Part shown: positions 50,076-58,433 of the stretch, in pieces
Layout: each line of letters opens with the position of its first letter
Numbering within the stretch: position 1 is the stretch's first letter
NCBI RefSeq assembly: GCF_026626335.1
Contig: NZ_JAPNTZ010000019.1
Location: 62,001 to 126,000 of the forward strand
Length of the DNA: 64,000 nt
Source of the DNA: Paractinoplanes pyxinae
GTDB lineage: Bacteria > Actinomycetota > Actinomycetes > Mycobacteriales > Micromonosporaceae
Direction of reading: 5' to 3'
Translations under genes and position numbers: made by a program
Notes under the pieces: generated by a model
Seen by the model: the letters and a program-made list of their open reading frames with translations, nothing else
The model's database searches: none
Told to the model about the DNA's origin: nothing

Positions 50076-51484
50076 ACTCAACCGAACGCGTCACAGGGCC
50101 CCTCACGTAACTGGTCCGCCGCCATCGCCTACAGCACGGCCCGGCTCACGCAGGTGCCGTCAGGCGATGGCCCGATCTAGGCGGGCGCCGGCGAAACAAC
50201 GCGGACGACTCGCTTCGATCGTGAGAGCGGTGCCGGATGGGCGGCCCTCTTGAGCCTGGCCCGAACGTCGGAGCTCGATCAATGTGCGTGAGTTCGGTGC
50301 TCGCCCCGTTGACGTTGACAGGTGGGCGCGAGCACGTCGCTCAACCAGCCGGGCCCGCCGGTGATCTCCTCACCACGCCGACAGGCGGTTCGCCTATGCG
50401 GGCCGGCACCTCATTGCCGCCGTTGTTGTCAAGAGACGACCACCAACGGACCAACCACAGCCGCGCCATCTCGTTGACGAGTGCCGCTACGGCGTCGTCG
50501 CCCGCGGATCCGAACGCCATGACCAGCGAACGACAGGTCGAGAGAGAGACCCAGAACCGCGGCCAGGCGGGCCCGACACTGACGCTCGAAGCCAAACGAC
50601 CAAGCAAGGCGCGCAACCATGCAACAGACGACGCTCGCAACCGAGCGAACGCGCAACAACGAACACTCGGTCCCGCAACGAACGACGCGCGCAACCAACT
50701 GCACGCGCGAACAACACGGGCGATCGCAACCGCTACCGCTACCGCTACCGCTACCGCTACGGTGCTCACGGCCGAGCGAAGGCGCCAACATCGCGCAACC
50801 GTGCAACCGTGCAACCGTGCAACCGTGCAACCGTGCAACCGTGCAACCGTGCAACAACGACACTCGCAACCGAGCGAACGCGCAACAACGAGCAGTTGGT
50901 CGCGCAACGAACGACGCGCGCGACTACCTGCACGCGCGAACAAGGCGGCTGGCAACTCAACCGCTACCGCAACGGTGTTCGCGACCGAGCGAAGGCGCCA
51001 ACATCGCGCAACCGTGCAAAGAACGACAATCGCTATTGAGCAAACGCACGACAACGCGCACCTGGTCGCATAACTTCGAGTGCACGAACAACACGGGCAA
51101 CCGCAACCGCTACCCCAACGGTGCTCGCTGTCGAGCCAAGGCACCAACATCGCGCAACCGTGCAACAAACGACGCTCGCAACTGAGCGAACGCGCGACAA
51201 TGCGCACTTAGTCGCGCAACGCCAAGTGCATGCGCGACCGACACGGGCAACCGCACGCCTGAGGCAACGGTGCTCGCGATCGAGCGAAGGCGCCAACATC
51301 GCGCAACCGTGCAACAAACGACGCTCGCGATCGAGCGAACGCGCCAACATCGCGCAACCGTGCAGCTGATGCCGCTCGCAACTGAGCGAACGCGCGACCG
51401 CGCGACCGCGCGAAGCGAAGTTCGGCGAGACGCGCATCCGGCCAGGCGCGGGGACTACGCAGCCCCTCGTGAGACCGGCAAGGT
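50076..51484. repeat. 1.4-kb non-coding region with dense short repeats
   Basis: No credible gene. The first ~500 nt hold nothing recognisable. From about 50570 to 51420 degenerate units recur, with words such as GCGAACGCGCAAC, CGCGCAACCGTGCAAC and GAGCGAAGGCGCCAACATCG. Inside is an 8-bp tandem array (GTGCAACC, about seven copies, 50801-50856) and a 6-bp array (ACCGCT, 50731-50760). All frames crossing it read as low-complexity peptide. Similar words occur in the DUF998 gene and at 62.1-62.4 kb. Confidence 0.8.
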
Positions 51485-52102
51485 CTACTTGACTGCCTCG
51501 CGCAGCCAGGCGGCCAGCGCCTCCGAGGCCGGGGCTGCTAGGCCGTGGCCGACCGGATCGCGGCGGGCTACGACGTCTGCGCCGGACTCTTCTCGTAGGT
51601 AGTGCCACGTGCGGTCGAGCAGTTCGCGAGGGATGACTGTGTCGTGCTCGCCCTGGGCAACCATGACCTGCACGCCGGTCAGGCGGCCGGGGTCGACGGG
51701 GACGCCGGCGTCGAACGGGAGGGTGCCGTAGAGGATTGCGGCGCCGGCGTAGCGGGACGGGTCGTCCAGCAGCAGGCCGCCGGCAAAGGCGGCGCCGCCG
51801 CTGAAACCGATGAGGAACACCGGGCGGCCGCTGGGCGCGATGCCGTCGAGCCACGTGCGGAACCAGTCCATGGTGGTGCGCAGTGAGGACGCCACGGGGC
51901 GGCCGATACCGCGGTTCTGGAACCAGGCGAAGCCTGCGCCCTCGGCTATGGGTGCGCGTACCGCCACGTACGCGCAATCGGGAATGAGCGAATCGCTCAG
52001 GGTGAGAATCTCGCGTTCGTGCGAGCCGCGGCCGTGCAGCAGGACGACCAGCGGCGCCGACGGATCCGCCGAACCGGCCGTGGCGACGACGGGGGCGCTC
52101 AC
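51485..52102 (-). CDS. Alpha/beta hydrolase (phospholipase/carboxylesterase-like)
   Basis: 205 residues. LVVLLHGRGSHEREIL is the oxyanion loop, VFLIGFSGGAAFAGGLLL the nucleophile elbow (GFSGG), VMVAQGEHDTVIP carries the Asp, and RDPVGHGLAAP the His. This is the short carboxylesterase/phospholipase type. GTG start. It follows the VOC gene on the same strand at 70 nt; the spacer repeats the sequence CGCTCACGCSACGA, which also ends the VOC gene. Confidence 0.85.
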   Translation of the reverse strand: MSAPVVATAGSADPSAPLVVLLHGRGSHEREILTLSDSLIPDCAYVAVRAPIAEGAGFAWFQNRGIGRPVASSLRTTMDWFRTWLDGIAPSGRPVFLIGFSGGAAFAGGLLLDDPSRYAGAAILYGTLPFDAGVPVDPGRLTGVQVMVAQGEHDTVIPRELLDRTWHYLREESGADVVARRDPVGHGLAAPASEALAAWLREAVK

Positions 52103-52172
52103 GCCACGACCTCGCCAGCCACAGCAAGCACGGCGGCGCTCACGCGACGACCGCCACGACTATCCGACGCGC

Positions 52173-52673
52173 TCACGCGACGATCTCGCCGGCTGTGCGG
52201 ACGCCGGCCCAGCGGGACACCTCGGCGGCCAGGTCCAGGCGTTCGATCGGGGCCGAATCCTCGTAGACGCCCCAATCGGCGCGCGGGAGCATCCACATGA
52301 TCTCGAACTCGTTGCCGTCGGGGTCGGCGCCGTAGACGCTCTTGGTGGCGCCGTGGCTGGACTCGCCCGTGTAGGCGCCCGCGTCGATCAGGGCTTGGCG
52401 GGCCTGCGCCAGCTCGTCGATCGTGTCGACCTGCCAGGCCAGGTGGTACAGGCCGATGCCGCCGCGCTGCTTGGGCGGGGCGGACGGGCCGACGCCGAAC
52501 AGGCCCAGGTCGTGGTGGTTGCCCGAGCGCGGTAGGCGCAGGAAGGCGGCGTTGGCGCGCGGCTCGCGGGCGGCGACGACCATGCCGAAGACGTCGGTGT
52601 AGAAGCGCTCGGCGCGTTCCAGGTCGGCGACGAAGAGTACGGCGTGGTTGAGCCGCACCGGTCCGATGCTCAT
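52173..52673 (-). CDS. VOC-family (glyoxalase/extradiol dioxygenase-like) protein
   Basis: 166 residues with two beta-alpha-beta-beta-beta modules. LNHAVLFVADLERAERFYTD has the first metal His, GIGLYHLAWQVDTIDELAQA the second, and DPDGNEFEIMW the Glu. This is most like ring-cleavage extradiol dioxygenase VOC proteins. Small-molecule lyase, dioxygenase or resistance role possible. GGAAGAG lies before the ATG. A perfect palindrome at 52689-52706 is in its promoter region. Confidence 0.88.
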   Translation of the reverse strand: MSIGPVRLNHAVLFVADLERAERFYTDVFGMVVAAREPRANAAFLRLPRSGNHHDLGLFGVGPSAPPKQRGGIGLYHLAWQVDTIDELAQARQALIDAGAYTGESSHGATKSVYGADPDGNEFEIMWMLPRADWGVYEDSAPIERLDLAAEVSRWAGVRTAGEIVA

Positions 52674-52688
52674 GGCGATCTCTTCCGT

Positions 52689-52706
52689 TAGTTGTAGGTA
52701 CAACTA
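52689..52706. promoter_or_regulatory. 18-bp palindrome upstream of the VOC gene
   Basis: TAGTTGTAGGTACAACTA: perfect 8-bp arms around GG, 16 nt upstream of the VOC start. It is typical of a dimeric repressor site of the MarR, HxlR or TetR type. No such regulator gene is adjacent. Confidence 0.6.
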
Positions 52707-52744
52707 TGACACGAAAGAGTGGCCCGGCACCATCGTTACGGCGG

Positions 52745-53482
52745 TCACTCCGAGCGGATCAGCGCCCAGACGATCTTGCCGTCGAGCAGCGGAGTGGCGC
52801 CCCAATGAGTGGCGGACGCGGCCACGATGCGCAAGCCCCGCCCCGAGCCCGGCCGCATCACCGTGCTGGTGGCCGGCGGACCTTCCGGGCATTTGGGCAT
52901 GGTCGTGCTGCCGTCCTGCACGGCGATGCGCAGATAGCGGCCGGTGTGCACCACCGTCAGGTCGAACTCGCCGCCGGAGTGCACGATCGCGTTGGCCGCC
53001 AGCTCGTTGGCGACCAGCCGGGCCGGCCCGTGCAGCTTGCCCAGCCCCCAGGTGAGGCAGGCCTCGCCGGTCACACCCCGGGCGACGGCGGCGCTGTGCA
53101 CCTCGGGCAGCAGGTGCCGGCGCACCCAGCGCGGAACGTACGCCTCGACCGCCAGCGACGCCTGCGCCCGGTCCTCGTACAGCGCGACATAGGTTCGAAA
53201 AGCGTCAAGCCCGTCCCGTACGCCGGTCGCCGCCGCACACAGCAGCACGGGCACACCCCAGTGCAGTTGCGCGTCGTGCGTCATCGTGGCGAACACGCTC
53301 AGCACCGCGTCCTCGTCGTGGCCCAGCCCGGCCAGATCGACGATCACGGCCGGCGGGCACTCGGCCGCGGCCTTGGCGATCACCGTGCCGACCTCGGGAA
53401 CGGTGGCGAGCGACAGCTCACCCTCCAGGTGAACCGTCGTGACCCCGGTGTCGAGATTCCGATCGATCACTGTCTTCACCAT
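52745..53482 (-). CDS. STAS domain fused to anti-sigma-type ATPase
   Basis: 245 residues. Residues 1-100 are a STAS domain with GELSLATVPEVGTVIAKAAA and VIVDLAGLGHDEDAVLSVFA. The rest is an RsbW/SpoIIAB-like HATPase domain with ARLVANELAANAIVHSGGEF (N-box) and GRGLRIVAASATHWGA (G-box). STAS and ATPase are usually separate, antagonistic partners in sigma-factor switching; here one chain has both. In the STAS domain the phospho-Ser position is not obvious (HDEDAV). Start at 53482 with AGAGGG upstream. Confidence 0.82.
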   Translation of the reverse strand: MVKTVIDRNLDTGVTTVHLEGELSLATVPEVGTVIAKAAAECPPAVIVDLAGLGHDEDAVLSVFATMTHDAQLHWGVPVLLCAAATGVRDGLDAFRTYVALYEDRAQASLAVEAYVPRWVRRHLLPEVHSAAVARGVTGEACLTWGLGKLHGPARLVANELAANAIVHSGGEFDLTVVHTGRYLRIAVQDGSTTMPKCPEGPPATSTVMRPGSGRGLRIVAASATHWGATPLLDGKIVWALIRSE

Positions 53483-53674
53483 CGCAGCCCTCTGCTCGCA
53501 CCTCCCCGTCGGTAGCGCCCTCCACAAAACGCCCACCACCCACCCGGCGCAATCCCTGGTCGTACGCCTATCGCCCGTTAGGTTCGTCTGGTCCTGTTCT
53601 TCACCGGCGGTTCCGGTGCCCGTCAGGACGACCCCATAGCGTCATGGCCGTCGATGAGTGACGGGAGATGACGC

Positions 53675-54526
53675 ATGATTCGCCGAGTACTGAGTGTGGT
53701 CGCCGCCGTGTCCGCGACGCTGGCCTTCGCGCCGGCCGTGGCGCAGGCGAACGGTCACCACGGGGTGCGGCCGCTGGCCCGCGCGCACGCCCACAACGAC
53801 TACGAGCACGAGCGCCCCCTGGCCGACGCGCTGTCGCACGGCTTCACCAGCGTCGAGGCCGACATCTACCTGGTCGACGGCGAGCTGCTCGTCGCCCACG
53901 ATCCGGAAGACGTGGTTCCCGGCCGTACGCTGCAAAGCCTCTACCTCGACCCGCTGCTCCAGCGGGTGCGCGCCAACCACGGCCGCGTCTACCGGGGCAG
54001 CCCGACCTCGCTGCAGCTGCTGGTCGACATCAAGAACACCGGCGCCGCCACCTACACGGAACTCGACCGTGTGCTCCGGCAGTATCGGAGCATCCTCACG
54101 ACGTACGCGAAGGGAAAGGTCTTCAAAGACGCCGTCACTGTCGTCGTCAGCGGCGACCGCCCGCGCGACCTCATGGCCGCCCAGAAGGTGCGTTACGCCT
54201 TCTACGACGGCCGCGCGGCCGACCTGAACTCGGGCGCCCGCGCGTCGTTCATCCCGCTGATCAGCGACAACTGGACGAACCTGTTCACGTGGCAGGGCGC
54301 AGGCCCCATCCCGGCCGCCGAACGCACCAAGCTGCGCCGGTTCGTCCGCGACGCCCACCGCAACGGCCAGCGGGTCCGCTTCTGGGCCACCCCGGACGTC
54401 GCCGGCCCCGAACGAGACGCCGTCTGGCGCGAGCTCGTAGCCGCCGACGTAGACCACATCAACACCGACGACTTGGCCGGCCTGGAAGCCTTCCTCCGCG
54501 GCCGGGTCCCGGCCCACGCCGCCTAG
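53675..54526 (+). CDS. Secreted GDPD/PI-PLC-like phosphodiesterase
   Basis: 283 residues. The signal peptide ends near VAQANG (residue 26). ARAHAHNDYEHERPLADAL and SVEADIYLVDGELLVAHDPE contain the catalytic His and metal-binding Glu/Asp pattern of PI-PLC/GDPD-like TIM barrels (AIM6-like subgroup). The C-terminal ADVDHINTDDLAGLEAFL fits the barrel end. It probably hydrolyses phosphodiesters outside the cell. ATG at 53675 with GGGAG upstream. Confidence 0.85.
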   Translation: MIRRVLSVVAAVSATLAFAPAVAQANGHHGVRPLARAHAHNDYEHERPLADALSHGFTSVEADIYLVDGELLVAHDPEDVVPGRTLQSLYLDPLLQRVRANHGRVYRGSPTSLQLLVDIKNTGAATYTELDRVLRQYRSILTTYAKGKVFKDAVTVVVSGDRPRDLMAAQKVRYAFYDGRAADLNSGARASFIPLISDNWTNLFTWQGAGPIPAAERTKLRRFVRDAHRNGQRVRFWATPDVAGPERDAVWRELVAADVDHINTDDLAGLEAFLRGRVPAHAA

Positions 54527-55215
54527 TACGTGGCGCGGCCGCCGGTTATGTCGTAGACGGCGCCGGTGGAGAAGGTGAGGTGGTCGGACGTGAGCCAGGC
54601 GATCAGTTCGGCCACCTCTTCCGGGCGGCCCACCCGCTTCATCGGGATGAGGCTGGTGATGTGGGCCAGCGCCTCGGGGTCGGTGGCGGCGTTCATCGGG
54701 GTGGCGATCACGGCCGGGGCGATGGCGTTGACCAGGACGCCGGTGGTGGCCAGCTCTTTGCCCAGGGACTTCGTCAGGGCGATCACGGCCGCCTTGCTGG
54801 CCGAGTAGGGGCTCATGTTCGGGTTGCCGTCCTTGCCGGCGATGCTGGCCAGGTTGACGATGCGGCCCCAGCCCCGCGCGCGCATGTGCGGGACGAAAGC
54901 GCGGCACATGTTGAACGTGCCGCGCACGTTGACGGCGAAGACCTTGTCCCAGTCGGCGGGGTCGATCTGCCACAGGGGTGCGTTGGGGCCGACGATGCCG
55001 GCCGAGTTGACCAGGATGTCGGCCGGGCCCAGCTCGGCCGCCGCCGCCTCGACGGCCGCCGGGTCGGAGACGTCGGCCTGCACGTCGGCGCCGGGGGCCA
55101 GGTCGATGGTGTGGACGGTGATGCCGTCGGCGCGCAGGCGGGTGGCGGCCGCGGCGCCGAGACCGCTCATCCCGCCCGTGATCACCGCCGTACGCGAATC
55201 ATTTGACTGCGACAC
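54523..55215 (-). CDS. Short-chain dehydrogenase (FabG-like)
   Basis: A 230-residue classical SDR. AVITGGMSGLGAAAATRLRA is the cofactor motif and LVNSAGIVG replaces NNAG. The catalytic Ser is in NLASIAGKDGNPN, and YSASKAAV is the YxxxK. The C-terminal IAPAVIATPMNAATD and YDITGG are typical. GTG start at 55215, overlapping the upstream methyltransferase gene by 17 nt. Probably oxidises a hydroxyacyl or sugar-like substrate with NAD(P). Confidence 0.9.
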   Translation of the reverse strand: MSQSNDSRTAVITGGMSGLGAAAATRLRADGITVHTIDLAPGADVQADVSDPAAVEAAAAELGPADILVNSAGIVGPNAPLWQIDPADWDKVFAVNVRGTFNMCRAFVPHMRARGWGRIVNLASIAGKDGNPNMSPYSASKAAVIALTKSLGKELATTGVLVNAIAPAVIATPMNAATDPEALAHITSLIPMKRVGRPEEVAELIAWLTSDHLTFSTGAVYDITGGRATY

Positions 55216-55945
55216 CGCACACCACGTCCAGAGGGCGCGGATCGGACTCTGCCGGGCGCCACAGCGGGGCCGACGTCACGCCGGGCTCGATCAGCGTCAG
55301 CCCGTCGAAGAAGCGGCCGAATTGGGCGTGACTTCTCAACACGTACGGTGGGTTGGCCTGTTCGTTCCAGATTTTCTCGGCCTCGCCGTGCTCGATGCTG
55401 TGCGAGCCGTCGAGCGCGATGAAGTAGCTGCCGGGGGCGAGCGCTTGCAGGTACGCGTGGACCATCTCGAGGGCCGCGTCGTCGTCGGTCATGTGGCCCA
55501 GTAAACCCGACATGATCAGGGCGACCGGCTGGGAGAAGTCGAGCCCGGCCGCTCCCAGCACCCACGCGGTGTCACGACCGTCGGCTTCAACGAACTGCGT
55601 GTTACCGGTCAGCAGTCGCTGAGCGTGGGCGAGCACGAGCGGGTCGCTGTCGACGTAGACGACGCGTGACTCGGGCGCGATGCGCTGCGCCACCTCGTGT
55701 GTGTTGTCGGCGGCCGGCAGCCCGGCGCCGACATCCAGGAACTGCCGGATGCCGGCCGTGTCAGCCACATGGGTGACGGCTCGGACGAGAAAGGCACGAG
55801 ACGCTCGAGCGTTGTCGACGATGTCGGGAAATGCCTGGCGAATCTGGTCGCCGACCTCGCGATCGACGGCGAAATTGTCCGTTCCGCCGAGCCAGTAGTT
55901 CCAGATGCGCGCGGTCTGCGGCACGCCGGTGTCGAGTTCATCCAT
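55199..55945 (-). CDS. SAV2177-type SAM-dependent methyltransferase (PF04672), copy A
   Basis: 248 residues. WNYWLGGTDNFAVDREVGDQ is the hallmark N-terminus of this actinobacterial family. QFLDVGAGLPAADNTHEVAQ is the SAM-binding motif I, and VVYVDSDPLVLAHAQRLL motif II. GHMTDDDAALEMVHAYLQAL follows. Substrate unknown. It is divergent, 55 nt apart, from a clear paralogue. Confidence 0.88.
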   Translation of the reverse strand: MDELDTGVPQTARIWNYWLGGTDNFAVDREVGDQIRQAFPDIVDNARASRAFLVRAVTHVADTAGIRQFLDVGAGLPAADNTHEVAQRIAPESRVVYVDSDPLVLAHAQRLLTGNTQFVEADGRDTAWVLGAAGLDFSQPVALIMSGLLGHMTDDDAALEMVHAYLQALAPGSYFIALDGSHSIEHGEAEKIWNEQANPPYVLRSHAQFGRFFDGLTLIEPGVTSAPLWRPAESDPRPLDVVCGVAVK

Positions 55946-55988
55946 ATTTCCATTGTGGACCGCCGGGACACGCCTGGGGAACGGGAGC

Positions 55989-55994
55989 TATTGT
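55989..55994 (+). promoter_or_regulatory. -10 box of the leaderless methyltransferase B
   Basis: TATTGT 6 nt before the GTG at 56001. There is no ribosome-binding site, which supports this GTG. Confidence 0.5.
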
Positions 55995-56000
55995 TCCGCT

Positions 56001-56816
56001 GTGGATCACACGAGCGCAGCCTCGGCGGGCCTGGACCCGACCGTGCCGCACCCGGCCCGGCGCTACAACTACTGGCTCGGCGGTAAGGACAACTTCGCCG
56101 CCGACCGCGCCTCGGGCGACGAACTGCAAAAACACTTCCCCAAGGTACGGCTGGGGGCGCTGGCCAATCGGGCGCTGCTGCAGCGGGCTGCGCGTTTCCT
56201 GGCCGCCGAGGCCGGCATCCGCCAGTTCCTCGACATCGGCACCGGCCTGCCCACCGCCGACAACACGCACGAGGTGGCGCAGCGGGTCGCGCCCGAGGCC
56301 CGCATCGTTTACGTCGACAACGATCCGCTCGTCATGGTGCACGCCCGGGCGCTGCTCAACAGCAGCCCCGAGGGTCGCACGGCGTACATCGAGGCCGACC
56401 TGAACCACCCGGCCGACATCCTCGGCCACCCCGCGCTGCGCGAGACGCTCGACCTCGACCGGCCGGTCGGCCTCATGCTGATCGCCGTGCTGCACTTCAT
56501 CCACGGCGACGGCGCGGCCCAGCCGATCGTGCGCGAGCTGATCGACGCCCTGCCCTCGGGCAGCTACCTGGTCGCCACGCACGCCACTTCGGACTTCGGC
56601 ACGCCGGAACAGCAGGCGCTCTATCAGCAGCTCATCGCGCAGGGCAAGTCCGACGTCTGGACCCGTTCGAAGGAAGAGTTCACCGCGTTGTTCGACGGCC
56701 TCGAGCTGGTCGAGCCGGGTGTCGTGCCGGCCAGCGAGTGGCGGCCCGAGCCGGGCGCCGAGATCCCGGCCCGCTCCGACATCAACGTGTGGACGGCGGT
56801 CGGCCGCAAGCCGTAG
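56001..56816 (+). CDS. SAV2177-type SAM-dependent methyltransferase (PF04672), copy B
   Basis: 271 residues. YNYWLGGKDNFAADRASGDE and QFLDIGTGLPTADNTHEVAQ parallel copy A, as does VYVDNDPLVMVHARALL. Slightly longer, with a fuller C-terminal cap (KEEFTALFDGLELVEPGVVP). It starts with a leaderless GTG. The head-to-head pair suggests a local duplication by inversion or two related substrates. Confidence 0.88.
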   Translation: MDHTSAASAGLDPTVPHPARRYNYWLGGKDNFAADRASGDELQKHFPKVRLGALANRALLQRAARFLAAEAGIRQFLDIGTGLPTADNTHEVAQRVAPEARIVYVDNDPLVMVHARALLNSSPEGRTAYIEADLNHPADILGHPALRETLDLDRPVGLMLIAVLHFIHGDGAAQPIVRELIDALPSGSYLVATHATSDFGTPEQQALYQQLIAQGKSDVWTRSKEEFTALFDGLELVEPGVVPASEWRPEPGAEIPARSDINVWTAVGRKP

Positions 56817-57536
56817 TCACCAGGCGACGCGGCCCTCGTCGTCGAAGAAGCCGCCGGTCGGGCCGTCGCCGGGCAGGGTGGCCAGGTGGATGGCGATCGC
56901 CGCGCCCTGCGTCGGCGTGCGGTAGCCGCTGAAGTGGTTGAGGTCGGTCGCCACATAGCCCGGGCAACCCAGGTTGATCAGGATGTTCGTGCCGGCCAGT
57001 TCCTTGGCGTACTGCACGGTGACCGCGTTCAGAAAGGTCTTCGAGGGCGCGTACGCCGCGGAGATCGGACCGGTCGCGTCGGTGCTCCCGCTCTGCAGGG
57101 TCAGCGAGCCCACGCTGCTCGACATGTTGACGATGCGCGGCGCGGACGACTGCCGCAGCAACGGCAGCATCGCGTTGGTGACCCGGATGACGCCGAGCAC
57201 GTTGGTGTCGATCACGGTCCGGATCATCGCCGGGTCGACCACCGTGGGTTCTTGCGGCATCCCGCCGGTGATCGCCGCGTTGTTGACCAGTACGTCAAGT
57301 CCGCGCTCGCGCAGCAGGTCAGCGGCGGCGGCCACGCTCGCGTCGTCGGTGACGTCCAGCGGTACGCCGAACGCGTCGACGCCGGCGGCCCGCAACTTCT
57401 CGACTGCCGTGTCCCGCCGTTCCTGGGAGCGGGCGCCGACGCCGACGGTCCAGCCGAGCGCGCCCAGACCCGCCGCGATCTCGTACCCGATGCCTTTGTT
57501 CGCGCCGGTGACCAGCGCAATTGTCTTCTCGCTCAT
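56817..57536 (-). CDS. Short-chain dehydrogenase (carbonyl reductase-like)
   Basis: A 239-residue SDR. IALVTGANKGIGYEIAAGLG, LVNNAAITGG and IVNMSSSVGSLTLQ are the cofactor and Ser motifs. The active-site Tyr/Lys are in AAYAPSKTFLNAVTVQYAKE. CPGYVATDLNHFSGYRTPTQ is typical of plant/bacterial carbonyl reductase-like SDRs. It is divergently transcribed from a LysR gene, which probably controls it. Confidence 0.9.
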   Translation of the reverse strand: MSEKTIALVTGANKGIGYEIAAGLGALGWTVGVGARSQERRDTAVEKLRAAGVDAFGVPLDVTDDASVAAAADLLRERGLDVLVNNAAITGGMPQEPTVVDPAMIRTVIDTNVLGVIRVTNAMLPLLRQSSAPRIVNMSSSVGSLTLQSGSTDATGPISAAYAPSKTFLNAVTVQYAKELAGTNILINLGCPGYVATDLNHFSGYRTPTQGAAIAIHLATLPGDGPTGGFFDDEGRVAW

Positions 57537-57593
57537 GAATCGATCCTGTCCGCGGGGCCGGATCCGGGCCAACACCATCTGGGTCGGCGGCGA

Positions 57594-57599
57594 TACCGT
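57594..57599 (+). promoter_or_regulatory. -10 box of the leaderless LysR gene
   Basis: TACCGT 6 nt before the ATG at 57606, in the 69-nt space between the divergent SDR and LysR genes. Confidence 0.45.
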
Positions 57600-57605
57600 G
57601 GGGGT

Positions 57606-58433
57606 ATGGAAACCCGGGAGCTGCGCTACTTCGTCGCCGTGGCCGAGGAGCTGCACTTCGGCCGGGCGGCGGCGCGGCTCGGCATGGCTCAGCCGCCGCT
57701 GTCCCGGGCGATCAGCCAGCTCGAACGGCGGCTCGGTGTCGATCTGCTGCGGCGGACCAGTCGGTCGGTGACTCTGACTGAGGCCGGCACGGTGCTGCTG
57801 CGCGAGGGGCGGGCGGCGCTGGGGGCGGTCGAGGCGGCCGAACGCCGTACGCGCCGAGCCTCGCAAAGCCAGGGGCTGGTGCTCGTCTCCAAGGCCGGCG
57901 CGGCGGGCGAGCTGCTGCCCAAGATGCTCGATGCGTACGCCGCCGAGCCGCACGCGGTGCCGGTCGAGGTCGTGCTGTGCGGGGCCGGTCAGCAAGAGGC
58001 GCTTCTGCGCGACGGCCGGGCCGACGTGGCGCTGCTGCACCTGCCGTTCGACTCGACGGCCGGGCTCGACACCGAGGAGCTCACCACCGAGAGCCAGGTG
58101 CTGGTGATGCCGGCCGGCCACGAGTTCAGCACGCGCGCCAGCGTGCGGATGTCCGACCTGGCCGAGCTGCCGATGCCGCGCTGGCCGGAACTCGACGGCA
58201 CCTACCTTCCGGGCCCCGGGCCCGAGGTGCACGACGCCACCCAGCTGCTGCAGCTGATCGCGCTCGGCCGCGCCGTGACCGTGCTGCCGGAATCCGTCCG
58301 CACCTCGTTGCACGGCGGGCTGACCACCGTCCCCGTGCTCGACGCGCCGCTGGTCACGACGGTGATCGCATGGCCGCCGCACAGCCGGTCACTGGCGCTG
58401 GCGGGCCTCATCCAGGCGGCGACCCGCCTCTGA
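57606..58433 (+). CDS. LysR-family regulator
   Basis: A 275-residue LysR protein. The HTH is in HFGRAAARLGMAQPPLSRAI, followed by SQLERRLGVDLL and LTEAGTVLLREGRAAL. The effector-binding domain is somewhat short. It probably regulates the divergent SDR and itself. Its last 45 nt overlap the convergent GGDEF-EAL gene. Confidence 0.9.
   Translation: METRELRYFVAVAEELHFGRAAARLGMAQPPLSRAISQLERRLGVDLLRRTSRSVTLTEAGTVLLREGRAALGAVEAAERRTRRASQSQGLVLVSKAGAAGELLPKMLDAYAAEPHAVPVEVVLCGAGQQEALLRDGRADVALLHLPFDSTAGLDTEELTTESQVLVMPAGHEFSTRASVRMSDLAELPMPRWPELDGTYLPGPGPEVHDATQLLQLIALGRAVTVLPESVRTSLHGGLTTVPVLDAPLVTTVIAWPPHSRSLALAGLIQAATRL

Noticed and set aside
50237..51207. Several 250-290-residue open frames across the repeat region on both strands
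   Set aside because: They exist because the repeats lack stop codons; the peptides are low-complexity on both strands and have no start signals.
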